DNA of 64,000 bases, from positions 11,929 through 75,928 of the forward strand of contig DAIUFK010000005.1 in NCBI GenBank assembly GCA_036844615.1, in the 5' to 3' direction. The translations under genes were made by a program, and so were the position numbers. Origin of the DNA: Palsa-872 sp036844615 (GTDB lineage Bacteria; Chloroflexota; Dormibacteria; Dormibacterales; Dormibacteraceae). Position 1 is the first letter of the stretch; each line of letters opens with the position of its first letter. Under the pieces are notes generated by a model. The model searched no databases, had not been told where the DNA came from, and worked only from the letters and a program-made list of their open reading frames with translations. Below, piece by piece: positions 31,788-40,350 of this stretch.

Positions 31788-33278
31788 CTATCTCAGAAGG
31801 CCGCCCTGATACGGCTGGCCCGCCACTGCGGTCAGGCCGCACACCCAGTTGAAGACCTGAGTGCCGTTGCCGCCTCCCGTCACCGTCATGCTGGCGACAG
31901 TGAACGAGCCGGTGAACCTCGGGCTGGAGTTGCCGTTGCTGTCGTAAGCGACCTTGGGCAGGTAGATGATCCCGCTCATGTCGGTGGTGGCTTGAGGGCC
32001 AATCGACATCGAGCCTGAGAAAGCGTTGGCGCCGTTGCCGCCGAAGATCACGAAGTTGTGAGTCCGCAGCGGGTCACGCGTGCCGGTGAAGCCTGGCGGA
32101 TTGAGGTCGTCGAGCCCGTTGAGCTTCGCGTCGGTGATGTCGAGTGTGCCAGTGTCCGAAGAATCGAGCACTATCGCGACAGCGCCAAGGCTGTCCGACG
32201 TGCCCGATGCGGTGTAGACGGAATTGGTGATGGCGCCGAGCGACATGTTCGAGGCGTTGATGACCTTGTAGACCCCGCCGTTCATGGTCCCACCGCTCGG
32301 CGCGAAGCCGTTGTAGATGCCGGGCTTCCAGTGGCCGAGCACATCCTTGGCCTGGGCGGCTGAGCTGTAGCTGGGTGGCGGCGAGCCCGCGGCCACGGGC
32401 GAAGCGTTGTCGAAGTTGGTCGGCGGCGGAATGCTGTTGTTGTTGGTAAGCGGATTGCCGTCGGTGGTGTGATAGTTGAGGCCGTTGCCCCCACCGCCAT
32501 TGTCGAGAAAGTTCGAAGGGCTGCCGGGACAGACGGTGCCGTCGTAGTTCGTCTGAGTCGACGGCACTCCCGTCGAATGGGGTCCGTTGTTCGCGCCGAA
32601 GCTGCCATACGCGTAAACCGGCCCGGTCACAGTCTGGAAGGCCGCGCCTCCGCCGTTGATCATCGCGTCCCCGCTCACCGCCGCCACCGCGTAAACGGCG
32701 CCGTTGAACTGTGGGCCTGGTGTGCTCGCGCGCGCCGATGCCGCGCTTGACAGCTGCGAGTAGCCCACCATTCGCGCGAAGATGCTCGGCTGCTGGTGCG
32801 TCACCACCACGTCGAGCACGCTCGGGTAGTTCAGGATGCCGTTCGGTCGAAACGAATCGCTGAGGGTGATCTGGTAGCCGGCGACGGCATAGGTCCCCGC
32901 CGGGCAGCCGGCGGCGCCGGCGCAGGCGCCGAGCGGCAGACCGAAGCCGAGCGGGGCGGCGAGGTACTGCATTGCAACCCAGTGGGCTTTGCTCGGGCCC
33001 TGCGGTCCGTAAGACCTTGCGCCGGCGAGCGCGGACGCATCGGCGTAAGCCTGCAGGTTGCGCCGGTCCGACATCGCGAGACCGACGTCAAAGACCATCG
33101 TGCCGAGGATGATCATCGCCACGATCATGGCGGCGACGATGACTATCGCCTGCCCGCGTTGACGGTCATGCCTGCGAACGCCCCTGCGCGCAAGCGGCGT
33201 CAAGGATGGCCTTATTGAATGCTCCCCGTCCCTCCCCCCGTCGAGGGGAGGGGGCATCACATGGTGCTTAGTCATCAA
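31788..33278 (-). CDS. TadG-like pilus-associated protein
   Basis: 496 residues. QRGQAIVIVAAMIVAMIILG at 40-59 is the conserved (R)GxAxxxxA membrane anchor of Tad/TadG proteins, followed by LAMSDRRNLQAYADASALAGA near 67-87, the pseudopilin-like N-terminal helix. The remaining 400 residues are rich in G, N, S and T and probably extracellular beta structure. Tad proteins assist Flp pilus assembly. The annotated first 25 residues pass through hairpin repeat E (33230-33252); a TTG at 33203 would start after it and may be the true start. It overlaps the TadE gene by four bases. Confidence 0.8.
   Translation of the reverse strand: MMTKHHVMPPPLDGGRDGEHSIRPSLTPLARRGVRRHDRQRGQAIVIVAAMIVAMIILGTMVFDVGLAMSDRRNLQAYADASALAGARSYGPQGPSKAHWVAMQYLAAPLGFGLPLGACAGAAGCPAGTYAVAGYQITLSDSFRPNGILNYPSVLDVVVTHQQPSIFARMVGYSQLSSAASARASTPGPQFNGAVYAVAAVSGDAMINGGGAAFQTVTGPVYAYGSFGANNGPHSTGVPSTQTNYDGTVCPGSPSNFLDNGGGGNGLNYHTTDGNPLTNNNSIPPPTNFDNASPVAAGSPPPSYSSAAQAKDVLGHWKPGIYNGFAPSGGTMNGGVYKVINASNMSLGAITNSVYTASGTSDSLGAVAIVLDSSDTGTLDITDAKLNGLDDLNPPGFTGTRDPLRTHNFVIFGGNGANAFSGSMSIGPQATTDMSGIIYLPKVAYDSNGNSSPRFTGSFTVASMTVTGGGNGTQVFNWVCGLTAVAGQPYQGGLLR
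33219..33257. repeat. G-rich hairpin repeat, copy E
   Basis: An inverted repeat, ccctcccc-ccgtcga-ggggaggg (33230-33252), lies inside a longer imperfect pair (atgctcccc with gggggcat). It sits inside the N-terminal coding region as predicted from ATG 33278 of the TadG-like gene. Related to copies B and F. Confidence 0.6.
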
Positions 33279-33922
33279 AACTCCCCCAGCATCGTTGTGG
33301 ACGAGGCGATGCGCAGGAAGCCCGGCGCAGCGCCTCCCAGGAACGGAACCAACGTGTCGTAGCGATAGATCACCGTCACCACGACCTCGAAGCAGCCCTT
33401 GTACTGGGGGTTCTGGTACTCAGCGGAGCGCGACCCGAGGTCGCCCGCAGCAGGATCCCTCCCCAGGCTGGAGCGAGCCGCGGCGCAGCTGGCATACGAG
33501 CCGGCCGAGCCGGACTCCGGCGGATAGATGCAGACCGACGCGTGGCCCACAGCCGGGTTGGGGCACGCGGATGGCAACGCCTCCGTCAGGGTAGTGACCT
33601 GGCTGAAAACGCCGAGGACCGAGGTCACTGTCTGGAAGATTCGCGAGTCGGTGAGGCAACCACTTCCGTTGGCGGAAGGCGTCTGCGTCATTCCCGAACA
33701 CACCCCTGACGATCCGCCGAACGGGTTGTCCGACGGGTCTGCGTTGGCGACGGACTGCCGGGCCCCCTGTCGCGCCGCTTCGGCCACCGTCGTCGTTGCC
33801 CAGTCCACGCGAAACAGGTCGATGGTGAGGGCGAGGATGAAGAAGAGCACAGGAAAGACAAGTGCAAACTCGACCAGCGCCTGACCGCGACCCTTCCTGA
33901 ATCTCGTTCGTGAGGCGCCCAT
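33275..33922 (-). CDS. TadE-like pseudopilin 1
   Basis: 215 residues. After a basic start (MGASRTRFRKGRGQALVEFA) comes a single membrane helix LVEFALVFPVLFFILALTID with the conserved G-Q-A-L-V-E-F of TadE-like minor pilins, then EAARQGARQSVANADPSDNP. The rest is an outer domain with several cysteines and a two-strand end. Coupled by overlapping TGATG to the TadE-like gene upstream and by ATGA to the TadG-like gene downstream, so three proteins are made from one transcript. Confidence 0.85.
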   Translation of the reverse strand: MGASRTRFRKGRGQALVEFALVFPVLFFILALTIDLFRVDWATTTVAEAARQGARQSVANADPSDNPFGGSSGVCSGMTQTPSANGSGCLTDSRIFQTVTSVLGVFSQVTTLTEALPSACPNPAVGHASVCIYPPESGSAGSYASCAAARSSLGRDPAAGDLGSRSAEYQNPQYKGCFEVVVTVIYRYDTLVPFLGGAAPGFLRIASSTTMLGEF

Positions 33923-34461
33923 CAGTACTCCGCTCGCTGGTACGAAGAGACGGTGATCGGAAATGCGGTCCCTGTCACCGGCCAGAGCAGCGGCGTGATC
34001 ACCGCAAAGCTGTAGCTGATGCGGACGGTGACCGAGTCAGAGCCCGGATCGAGCGGACCTCCTCCGTTGCTTGCCGCGTTTGTGACCGCGGCTCCCGCAA
34101 GGCAATGGAAGGTGATGCTGATGGTGGCGCCGTTGATCACCGAACCCGCCGGCGCGCCGCTGTTCGAGCTCTCGGAAGCTGCGTTATTGACGATGGTGGC
34201 GATCGAGCCGCCGGCGGCGGGAATGGTTGTCGTGACGGTCACGGCAGATGGGCCACCGCTTCCCGCGCAGATCGTGTCGGCCGTCGCCTGCTGCGCGGGA
34301 GAGACCGCCACACGCAATGCCTGACGCGTGGAGTTCGTCACCGCCTCGCGGTAAAAGAAGGCGCGTCCGATGTCGGTGACCCCGAGCACGAGCAGCAGGA
34401 TCACAGGCAGCGATATAGCGACTTCCACCAACGACTGGCCGCTCAGAGCCTTTCTCTTCAC
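33922..34461 (-). CDS. TadE-like pseudopilin 2
   Basis: 179 residues. GQSLVEVAISLPVILLLVLG near 8-27 is the TadE helix with conserved Q, E and P, followed by DIGRAFFYREAVTNSTRQAL near 30-49. The outer domain has two cysteines. GTG start with a GGGGGG stretch seven bases ahead. First of three coupled Tad-type genes. The ATPase, inner-membrane proteins and prepilin peptidase of a Tad system are not in this window. The 69-nt spacer to the DMT transporter gene shows a small ccgag/ctcgg hairpin only. Confidence 0.85.
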   Translation of the reverse strand: MKRKALSGQSLVEVAISLPVILLLVLGVTDIGRAFFYREAVTNSTRQALRVAVSPAQQATADTICAGSGGPSAVTVTTTIPAAGGSIATIVNNAASESSNSGAPAGSVINGATISITFHCLAGAAVTNAASNGGGPLDPGSDSVTVRISYSFAVITPLLWPVTGTAFPITVSSYQRAEY

Positions 34462-34530
34462 AGCAATCCCCCCGTGGCTCCAACTGATGCAACCGAGGGC
34501 AAGCTCGGCCAGTCGAAGCGCTTACCGGTA

Positions 34531-35445
34531 CTAACGGTCGGGCAAGTGTTTTCCCGCGGTCAAAGGCCCTGCCTTCCATAACTGAGCGCCCTGGACCACG
34601 ACGACGGCGACCAGCACGAGCACACCGCCAAACACCTGGACCAACGACAGCCGATCTCCAAGGAGGATCACAGCGAGAGCGACTGTGACGACGGGCTCCC
34701 AGGTGCTGAGCAACGCTGCGCGCGCGGCGCCGACGCGAGGGAGACCCGCCAGGAAAAGAGAGATCGCGAGCATGGTTGGAAACACGGCGAGACCGATGAC
34801 CACCGCCCAGCCGCCTGCAGTGCGAGGCAAGGAGAGCTCGTTGCCGATCGCCGCCAACAGGCAGAACGCGATGGCGGCGCCGGTGATGATGACCGCGCTT
34901 GCGGCGAGCGCAGGCACCGAGCCCATCACCCGCTCGCCGACCAGGATGTACGCGGTGTAGATCACTGGCGACGCCACCGCGAGCACGAGCGCCCACGCGA
35001 GCTGGAAGTGGGCTCCGCCCACGAGCAACACGAGACCGACAAAGCTGGCGGCAAGGGCGACAAGGTGCTTGGTTGAGACGGCGCGGTGCAGAAACAGCCA
35101 GCCGGCTGCCACCACAAGGCTCGGATAGATGTAGGCGATGAGGACGACCAGCGAGGCGGGGAGCGAGCGCAGGGCGATGAAGTAGGTCAGGGATTGGGCG
35201 CAGTAGCCGAACCCGCCCATGGCCAGGAGAAGGATCAGGCGCTTGCGTTCAAGGCGCAGCGGGTTCTGGCCGAGCAGAAAAGCGAGCGCGACCATTCCGA
35301 TGGCGGCGAGAAGAAACCGGAACGCAAGCGCCTGCTCAGAGCCGAGGCCCTGGGCATAGCCCAGCTTCGCGAGTATCGCCAGCGAGCCGAATCCTGTCGC
35401 TGAAGCCAGGACCATCGCAGTGCCGGTCCATTGCCTTGCCGGCAC
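34531..35445 (-). CDS. EamA/DMT-family transporter
   Basis: 304 residues with ten predicted membrane helices in two EamA repeats (about 5-138 and 148-290). Typical family pieces are TGFGSLAILAKLGYAQG near 18-34, FALRSLPASLVVLIAYIYPSL-like SLPASLVVLIAYIYPSLVV near 93-111 and AALLSTWEPVVTVALAVILLG near 240-260 (EPV motif). These exporters release amino acids, nucleosides or drugs; the substrate is unknown. The start overlaps the end of the VOC gene by one base. Confidence 0.88.
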   Translation of the reverse strand: MPARQWTGTAMVLASATGFGSLAILAKLGYAQGLGSEQALAFRFLLAAIGMVALAFLLGQNPLRLERKRLILLLAMGGFGYCAQSLTYFIALRSLPASLVVLIAYIYPSLVVAAGWLFLHRAVSTKHLVALAASFVGLVLLVGGAHFQLAWALVLAVASPVIYTAYILVGERVMGSVPALAASAVIITGAAIAFCLLAAIGNELSLPRTAGGWAVVIGLAVFPTMLAISLFLAGLPRVGAARAALLSTWEPVVTVALAVILLGDRLSLVQVFGGVLVLVAVVVVQGAQLWKAGPLTAGKHLPDR

Positions 35446-35813
35446 TAAGGCTGCTGAATGCTTGTGAACTCGAGGAGATTGCCGGCTGGATCACGACAAA
35501 AGAATCGGGGCCGGTTCGGAATCGGCGTGTCGTCGTAGGGTTCGTGGCCCGCGGCCTCGAGACGCCGGCGGGTGTCTTCCAAATCTTCGATGTCCAGGCA
35601 AAAGTGGCGCCTCGCGACTGGATCCGGCACGCCCTTGAAGAAGTGCAGCTCGAGGCCATCCCCCGCGGAGAACCAGACCAGGTCGAGATGCTCCAACGAG
35701 GAGGGCGTTGGGATCTCGCGCAAGCCGAGAAGCTCTCCATAGAAAGCTCGGAGAACATTCTGTTCGCCCTCGGTGAAAGGCGATGAAACGTGCTGGAGGC
35801 GGCGGAGTCTCAT
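35445..35813 (-). CDS. VOC-family protein (glyoxalase-like)
   Basis: 122 residues: LRRLQHVSSPFTEGEQNVLR, then FYGELLGLREIP, DGLELHFFKG, RRHFCLDIEDLEDTRRRLEA and RPRFFCRDPAGNLLEFTSI. The conserved H (QHVS), H (LHFF), H (RRHF) and E (LLEFT) could form the metal site of a glyoxalase or dioxygenase. It abuts the DMT transporter gene. Substrate unknown. Confidence 0.8.
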   Translation of the reverse strand: MRLRRLQHVSSPFTEGEQNVLRAFYGELLGLREIPTPSSLEHLDLVWFSAGDGLELHFFKGVPDPVARRHFCLDIEDLEDTRRRLEAAGHEPYDDTPIPNRPRFFCRDPAGNLLEFTSIQQP

Positions 35814-35871
35814 GCACCGGAGAGGTTAGTCGAAGTTCTGACCCGAGCTTGGGCGCCCCAGCCCGGCAGCA

Positions 35872-37023
35872 CTAGCCGAGGATGCGTGCGCTCCCATATC
35901 CCGCGGCCAGCAGGTGGCCCGCAGGAAAACGCCCGGGGGCGAACTCGCGGATGCCCTCGTCGACCTCGCCTCCGATCAGCATTGCCGCCACGTCGGAGCC
36001 CAGCGCAGGGCCGAGCTTGAAACCATGGCCGCTGGTCCCCGCATCGACAAAAACACCAGGTGCGATCTCGCCGATCACTGGCATCCAGTCGGGGCTGACG
36101 TCGTACAGGCTTGCCCAGCCGCCTGTCGACTCGGCCTCCTTCAAGCGCGGAATCCGGCTCGTGGCCAGCTTGGCAAGCGCCTCAGACTCTTCGATGTCGA
36201 TGCCACGGACCGGCGCGTCGGGATCAGCAGCAGGCTCTGGCGTCAGCGGCCCGAGACAGTAAAGCTCCTCGCCCTCCGGCTTGCAGTAGTAGCCCCCCAC
36301 GATGTCGGCATGCGCGTATCGCATCTCGTGCGCCTGCGACCACCGGATGGTGGCGACGTAATGACGCTCGACAGTCAGGGGCAGGTCGGCGCCCACGCCT
36401 GTCGCGAGATCTCGCGTCCACGGCCCCGCCGCGATGAGCAGCCTTTCGCACTCGGCGGTCTCCCCGCCCTCGAGAGTGAGCATCGCACCGCCGCCAGGGC
36501 GCGGCTCGAGATCGACAACTCGCGCGTATAGGCGCTGCTTCGCCCCGAGTTCGATGGCACGGGCGAGAAGGCCCGCGGTGGTGGCGACGGGGTCGGCATA
36601 GCCCGCATCAGGTTCCCAACCCACAATCCCGACTCCCTCCAGATCGAAGAGCGGAAACTCGCGCCGGACATCCATCGGAGCAAGGATGTCGATGCGGGTC
36701 CCAATCGAGTTCATGTAGCCGGCCGCATCGCGCAGAGCCGCGGCATCGGTCTCCGGGTGGAGGTAGACCATCCCAGTCTGCCGGAAGCCACATTCCGCGC
36801 CGCCTGTCAGGTCGCCGAACGCGCGGAACATCTCGAGGCTCGAATGCGCGATCCGGGCGAGATAGCGGTTCGTGTAGTAGGCGCGGCATATCGCTGACGA
36901 GCGGCCCGTCGGGCCACCGGCCGGCGCCAGCTGCTCGAACACTGTCGACCTGACTCCCTGGCGCGCGAGGTGGAACGCAACGCTTGCGCCGTGAATGCCG
37001 GCGCCGATGATGGCAACCTCCAA
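35872..37023 (-). CDS. FAD-dependent amino acid/amine oxidase (DAO family)
   Basis: 383 residues. The FAD dinucleotide motif AIIGAGIHGASVAFHLARQG is at 4-23, and GRSSAICRAYYTNRYLARIA near 40-59 is the sarcosine-oxidase/GlyDH-like loop. LLIAAGPWTRDLA near 195-207 and the C-terminal VFVDAGTSGHGFKLGPALG near 325-343 are the conserved FAD contacts. Members oxidise sarcosine, glycine, D-amino acids or proline derivatives to imines. Next to dihydrodipicolinate-synthase-like and D-serine-dehydratase-like genes, it is likely part of a D- or modified amino acid breakdown route. Confidence 0.87.
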   Translation of the reverse strand: MEVAIIGAGIHGASVAFHLARQGVRSTVFEQLAPAGGPTGRSSAICRAYYTNRYLARIAHSSLEMFRAFGDLTGGAECGFRQTGMVYLHPETDAAALRDAAGYMNSIGTRIDILAPMDVRREFPLFDLEGVGIVGWEPDAGYADPVATTAGLLARAIELGAKQRLYARVVDLEPRPGGGAMLTLEGGETAECERLLIAAGPWTRDLATGVGADLPLTVERHYVATIRWSQAHEMRYAHADIVGGYYCKPEGEELYCLGPLTPEPAADPDAPVRGIDIEESEALAKLATSRIPRLKEAESTGGWASLYDVSPDWMPVIGEIAPGVFVDAGTSGHGFKLGPALGSDVAAMLIGGEVDEGIREFAPGRFPAGHLLAAGYGSARILG

Positions 37024-37041
37024 ACGCCTACTGACCTGCCA

Positions 37042-37956
37042 TCACTGACGGGAGACCGGCACCAGCAGGCCCCACTCGCTCAGCTGCTCTCGAAGGCGCC
37101 CTGTCGCGCGCTCGTCGAGCGGCGCCACTGGAGGAGCCGGCCACGGCTCGCAGATGCCCTGGAGATGCATAGCGGCTTTGATGGCAGCTGGAAAGACACC
37201 GGCCCGCACGGCAAGAACCAGTTGGAGCAGCAAATCCTGGTGTATACGGGCTGCCTTCAAGTCTCCCCGCTCGAACTCATCGAAGATCTTCACCACCCAG
37301 CCCGGCGCGATGTTGCCGGCACCGCAGATGGTGCCCGCGCCCCCCATGGCCAGGGAGGCGAGCAGCATCGTGTCGCTGCCTGTGAAGATGCGGAACTCCG
37401 GCAGGTCCCGCACAGCCACGCAGACCGCCTCGAAATATTCGAAGTCCCGACTTGAGTCCTTGACGCCGGCGACGGCGCCCTCGTGTGCGAGAGTCGCAAG
37501 GGTCGCCGGCTCGATGACCACCTTCGTGTTCTGCGGGATGTTGTAGACCAGAAGCGGAAGAGGGCTGGCGTCGGCGACGCGGCGGTAGAAATCGAGGACT
37601 GTCGCCTGGTCGATCGGGTAGTAATAGGGAGGCGCGACGAGCGCCGCCGTGGCGCCGAGCTCTGCCGCGATCTTCACCTCAGCACGGGCGGCGGCAAGGC
37701 GGCTCTTCACGACGCCGCAGATCACAGGCACCCGGCCCGCCGCTGCGTTCACCGTCGCGGCCAGCATCGCGCGCCGCGCATTCTCGTCGAGAGATGGCGA
37801 CTCACCTGTCGAGCCAAGCGGGAGCAGGCCGTGGACACCGCCGGCCAGGACGTGCCCGACGAGGCGCTCCACCGCCGGCTCGTCCACCTCGCCATCACGC
37901 GTCAGCGGCGTGACCAGCGCAGGCAGCACTCCCCGGAGCTCCTTGAGTTTGAACAT
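37042..37956 (-). CDS. Dihydrodipicolinate synthase/N-acetylneuraminate lyase family protein
   Basis: 304 residues, TIM barrel. GSTGES at 48-53, catalytic Y138 in LLVYNIPQNTK and Schiff-base lysine K166 in AVAGVKDSSRD are all present, as is FRIFTGSDTMLL near 188-199. Besides lysine synthesis, this family includes aldolases and deaminases for keto-acids (for instance of hydroxyproline or sugar-acid breakdown). The surrounding catabolic genes argue against a biosynthetic DapA role. Three bases after the previous gene's stop and 18 before the oxidase, so one operon. Confidence 0.87.
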   Translation of the reverse strand: MFKLKELRGVLPALVTPLTRDGEVDEPAVERLVGHVLAGGVHGLLPLGSTGESPSLDENARRAMLAATVNAAAGRVPVICGVVKSRLAAARAEVKIAAELGATAALVAPPYYYPIDQATVLDFYRRVADASPLPLLVYNIPQNTKVVIEPATLATLAHEGAVAGVKDSSRDFEYFEAVCVAVRDLPEFRIFTGSDTMLLASLAMGGAGTICGAGNIAPGWVVKIFDEFERGDLKAARIHQDLLLQLVLAVRAGVFPAAIKAAMHLQGICEPWPAPPVAPLDERATGRLREQLSEWGLLVPVSRQ

Positions 37957-37958
37957 CC

Positions 37959-39266
37959 TCAGAAGTATGTGAGGACTGCGTCGAGGACCTGGTAGCCGTC
38001 ATCGACCACCGGGATGAGCCGCCACTTGTCAAAAGCGGTGCAGGGGTGCGAGATGCCGCACCCGACCAGGTCGCCAACCTTCAGATTCGCCTCCTCCCCC
38101 ACCTTCATGAACGCGTGCTGGTCGTTGAGAGCGACGATCGAAGCCTCGGCGCGAAGAGGGCGTGGAGGCTGAGGGCCCGCCGTCTTGACCAGGCGTGGCA
38201 CCGGCAGCTCCATGTCGTAGGAGACGTCGCGTTTGCCGAAGCCGAGCAGGACGAGGCCAGGCTCAGGCATGGAAAGGACCGCGCCCCACACCTCCAGCGC
38301 CTCCTCCAGCGGGCCCGTTTCAGGGATCCGGCCCCCGAAGGGCGACAGCTGGTTGTAGTGCACGGCGTCATGCGTGAGGTAGCAGCCGCTTCTGAGGACC
38401 AGGCGCACCGGCCGGCTCACCCTCCAAGGGCCTCCCAGCTCTGCGACCACACGGTCGTGGAAGGCGCTTCCGCCGGCGGTGACTATCACGCCTGGCACCT
38501 GGGCGAAGTGGCCTGCTTCGTCCAGCTCGATGACGAGACCGCGCAGATCCTCCAGGAACCTGTCGACCATCTCGAGCGTGCCTGGAAGGCTGTTGGCGTG
38601 GATGACGCCCTCGAAGGCCTCCACGCCGGCGAGCACGAGGTGGCGGGATCCGGCCACCTGGAGCGCCACCTCCAGCGCCTGCTCGTGCGTGCGGCAGCCG
38701 GCGCGCCCGCCGGCGGGGCCGTATTCCAACAGCACCTGGAAGGGACGATCGAGGTCGCTGCCGGCGAGGGCCGACTCGAGCATGCGCACGCCGGCGACTG
38801 AATCGACAAGGCAGTAGAACTCGAAGGCGGGGTCGGCTTTCAACTCGCCGGCGACCCAGCGCACAGAGGAGGGTTCCACCAGCTCGTTGGCGAGGATGAC
38901 GCGCTGCACGCCGAAAGCCCGCCACACTCGCACCTGGCTCACCGTCGCGGCAGTCACCGCCCATGCGCCGTCGTCGAGCTGCAGGCTGAGCAGCTGGGGG
39001 GCCATCGGAGTCTTGCCGTGTGGCGCCAGCAGGACGTCGTGCTGCTTGCAGTAAGACGCCATCACGTGACTGTTGTGGCGCAGCGCCGAGTCCTTCAACA
39101 CCATCACCGGGAGCATGAACTCGCCGGCCAGCACGTTCCAGCCGCGTTCGCCTACGTCTCGGATCCTGGTTGGGCGGCCGGCGGGAAACGATTTGTAGCG
39201 CCAGTCGATTTTCTCGTCCAGGAGCTTGTCGAGGTTGAGCGATCGGGCTTTCGAGGGAGAGGACAC
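37959..39266 (-). CDS. PLP-dependent D-serine dehydratase/D-threonine aldolase-like protein
   Basis: 435 residues. Alanine-racemase-like N-terminal barrel with the PLP lysine K85 in LLAPHGKTPMAPQL, and a C-terminal domain with metal-site residues near the end (HPCTAFDKWRLIPVVDD). This is the fold of eukaryotic-type D-serine dehydratase (DSD1) and bacterial D-threonine aldolase. A role in breaking down a D-hydroxy-amino acid is likely but the exact reaction is open. First gene of an operon with the DHDPS-like and oxidase genes. Confidence 0.82.
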   Translation of the reverse strand: MSSPSKARSLNLDKLLDEKIDWRYKSFPAGRPTRIRDVGERGWNVLAGEFMLPVMVLKDSALRHNSHVMASYCKQHDVLLAPHGKTPMAPQLLSLQLDDGAWAVTAATVSQVRVWRAFGVQRVILANELVEPSSVRWVAGELKADPAFEFYCLVDSVAGVRMLESALAGSDLDRPFQVLLEYGPAGGRAGCRTHEQALEVALQVAGSRHLVLAGVEAFEGVIHANSLPGTLEMVDRFLEDLRGLVIELDEAGHFAQVPGVIVTAGGSAFHDRVVAELGGPWRVSRPVRLVLRSGCYLTHDAVHYNQLSPFGGRIPETGPLEEALEVWGAVLSMPEPGLVLLGFGKRDVSYDMELPVPRLVKTAGPQPPRPLRAEASIVALNDQHAFMKVGEEANLKVGDLVGCGISHPCTAFDKWRLIPVVDDGYQVLDAVLTYF

Positions 39267-39300
39267 CGCTGCATATTAAAAGGACGAACTTCTCTCAGCC

Positions 39301-39341
39301 CCGCACCCCTAACCCTCTCCCCTGAAGGGGAGAGGGAGGTT
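39301..39341. repeat. G-rich hairpin repeat, copy F
   Basis: A perfect 10-bp stem ccctctcccc-tgaa-ggggagaggg (39313-39336) is framed by ccgcacccctaa and aggttggg. Its two halves match the flanks of the second assembly gap at 62013-62112. It lies between two divergent genes, and the other bases of this 117-nt spacer hold nothing clear. Confidence 0.75.
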
Positions 39342-39383
39342 GGGTTCGGACTTAACCCAATCCGGGGATGTCAAACTCAGCCG

Positions 39384-40346
39384 ATGCTCGCCGAACCGAC
39401 CATTCGCGACGCGATGGCTGCAATGCGGCGCATCAGGCCCCACCTGGCCCCCACTCCTCTCCGGCACTCGTCCGCGGTCAGCGAGATGCTTGGCGCGGAG
39501 GTCCACTTGAAGCTGGAGCACCACCTCCCCACCGGCGCCTTCAAAGTGCGCGGAGGCGTGAATCTCATCTCCCAGCTCAGCCCCGAGGAGCGCGAGGCTG
39601 GGGTGATCGCAGCCTCGACCGGGAATCACGGTCAATCGGTTGCATACGCAGCGAAGCTGTTCGGCGTCAAGGCCATCGTCTGCGCCCCGGCCAACGCAAA
39701 CCCGGCCAAGGTGGAGGCAATGCGGGAGCTCGGCGCCGAAGTAAACCTGGTAGGTGCCAGCTACGACGAGGCCAGAGTGGCCTGCGAGCACCTCGCGTCA
39801 TCCCACGGATACCGCTACATCCACTCGGGCGATGAGCCGCTGCTGATCGCCGGCGTAGGCACACACACGCTCGAGATCCTGAGCGAGCAGCCGCGCACCG
39901 ACACGATCATCGTTCCGATCGGAGGCGGCAGCGGCGCCGCCGGAGCGTGCATCGTGGCCAAGGCGGTCGACCCCACGATCCAGGTCATCGGCGTGCAATC
40001 AGATGCGGCTCCCTCCGCGTACGAATCCTGGCGCGACGGGCGCCTGGTCGAGGTGGCCAGCCGCACCTGGGCGGAAGGCCTATCCACGGGCACCGCTTTC
40101 GAGTTGCCTCAGCGGATCCTGCGCAGGCTGCTCGACGACTTCGTGCTCGTGAGCGACGACGATATCCGTGCCGCGGTGCGCACCCTACTTGAACGCACGC
40201 GAACCGTGGTAGAGGGCGCCGGTGCGGCGCCCCTGGCCGCAGGGCTCGCGCTGAAAGAAAGGCTGGCCGGCCGGCGTGTCGTCCTCATCCTGAGTGGCGG
40301 CAACATATCGGCTGCACAGCTTCGAACAGTCCTGGGCGAGGCCTGA
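39384..40346 (+). CDS. Threonine/serine dehydratase (fold-type II PLP enzyme)
   Basis: 320 residues. PLP lysine K54 in PTGAFKVRGG, the substrate loop AASTGNHGQSVAYAA near 74-88, the phosphate-binding VPIGGGSGAAGACIVA near 175-190 and the serine near the C-terminus in LILSGGNIS. There is no regulatory ACT domain, so it is the short catabolic form, which deaminates threonine or serine, or may racemise serine. Its place opposite a D-serine-dehydratase-like gene supports serine/threonine breakdown. ATG 39384 fits the family; the upstream frame crosses repeat F. Confidence 0.88.
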   Translation: MLAEPTIRDAMAAMRRIRPHLAPTPLRHSSAVSEMLGAEVHLKLEHHLPTGAFKVRGGVNLISQLSPEEREAGVIAASTGNHGQSVAYAAKLFGVKAIVCAPANANPAKVEAMRELGAEVNLVGASYDEARVACEHLASSHGYRYIHSGDEPLLIAGVGTHTLEILSEQPRTDTIIVPIGGGSGAAGACIVAKAVDPTIQVIGVQSDAAPSAYESWRDGRLVEVASRTWAEGLSTGTAFELPQRILRRLLDDFVLVSDDDIRAAVRTLLERTRTVVEGAGAAPLAAGLALKERLAGRRVVLILSGGNISAAQLRTVLGEA

Positions 40347-40350
40347 GCGG

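Noticed and set aside
34462..34530. Cyclic-di-GMP riboswitch before the Tad genes
   Set aside because: The spacer has only 69 bases and lacks the conserved GEMM core; only a small ccgag/ctcgg hairpin is seen.
38046..38801. 251-codon plus-strand frame
   Set aside because: Reverse-strand shadow of the D-serine-dehydratase-like gene, no domain.
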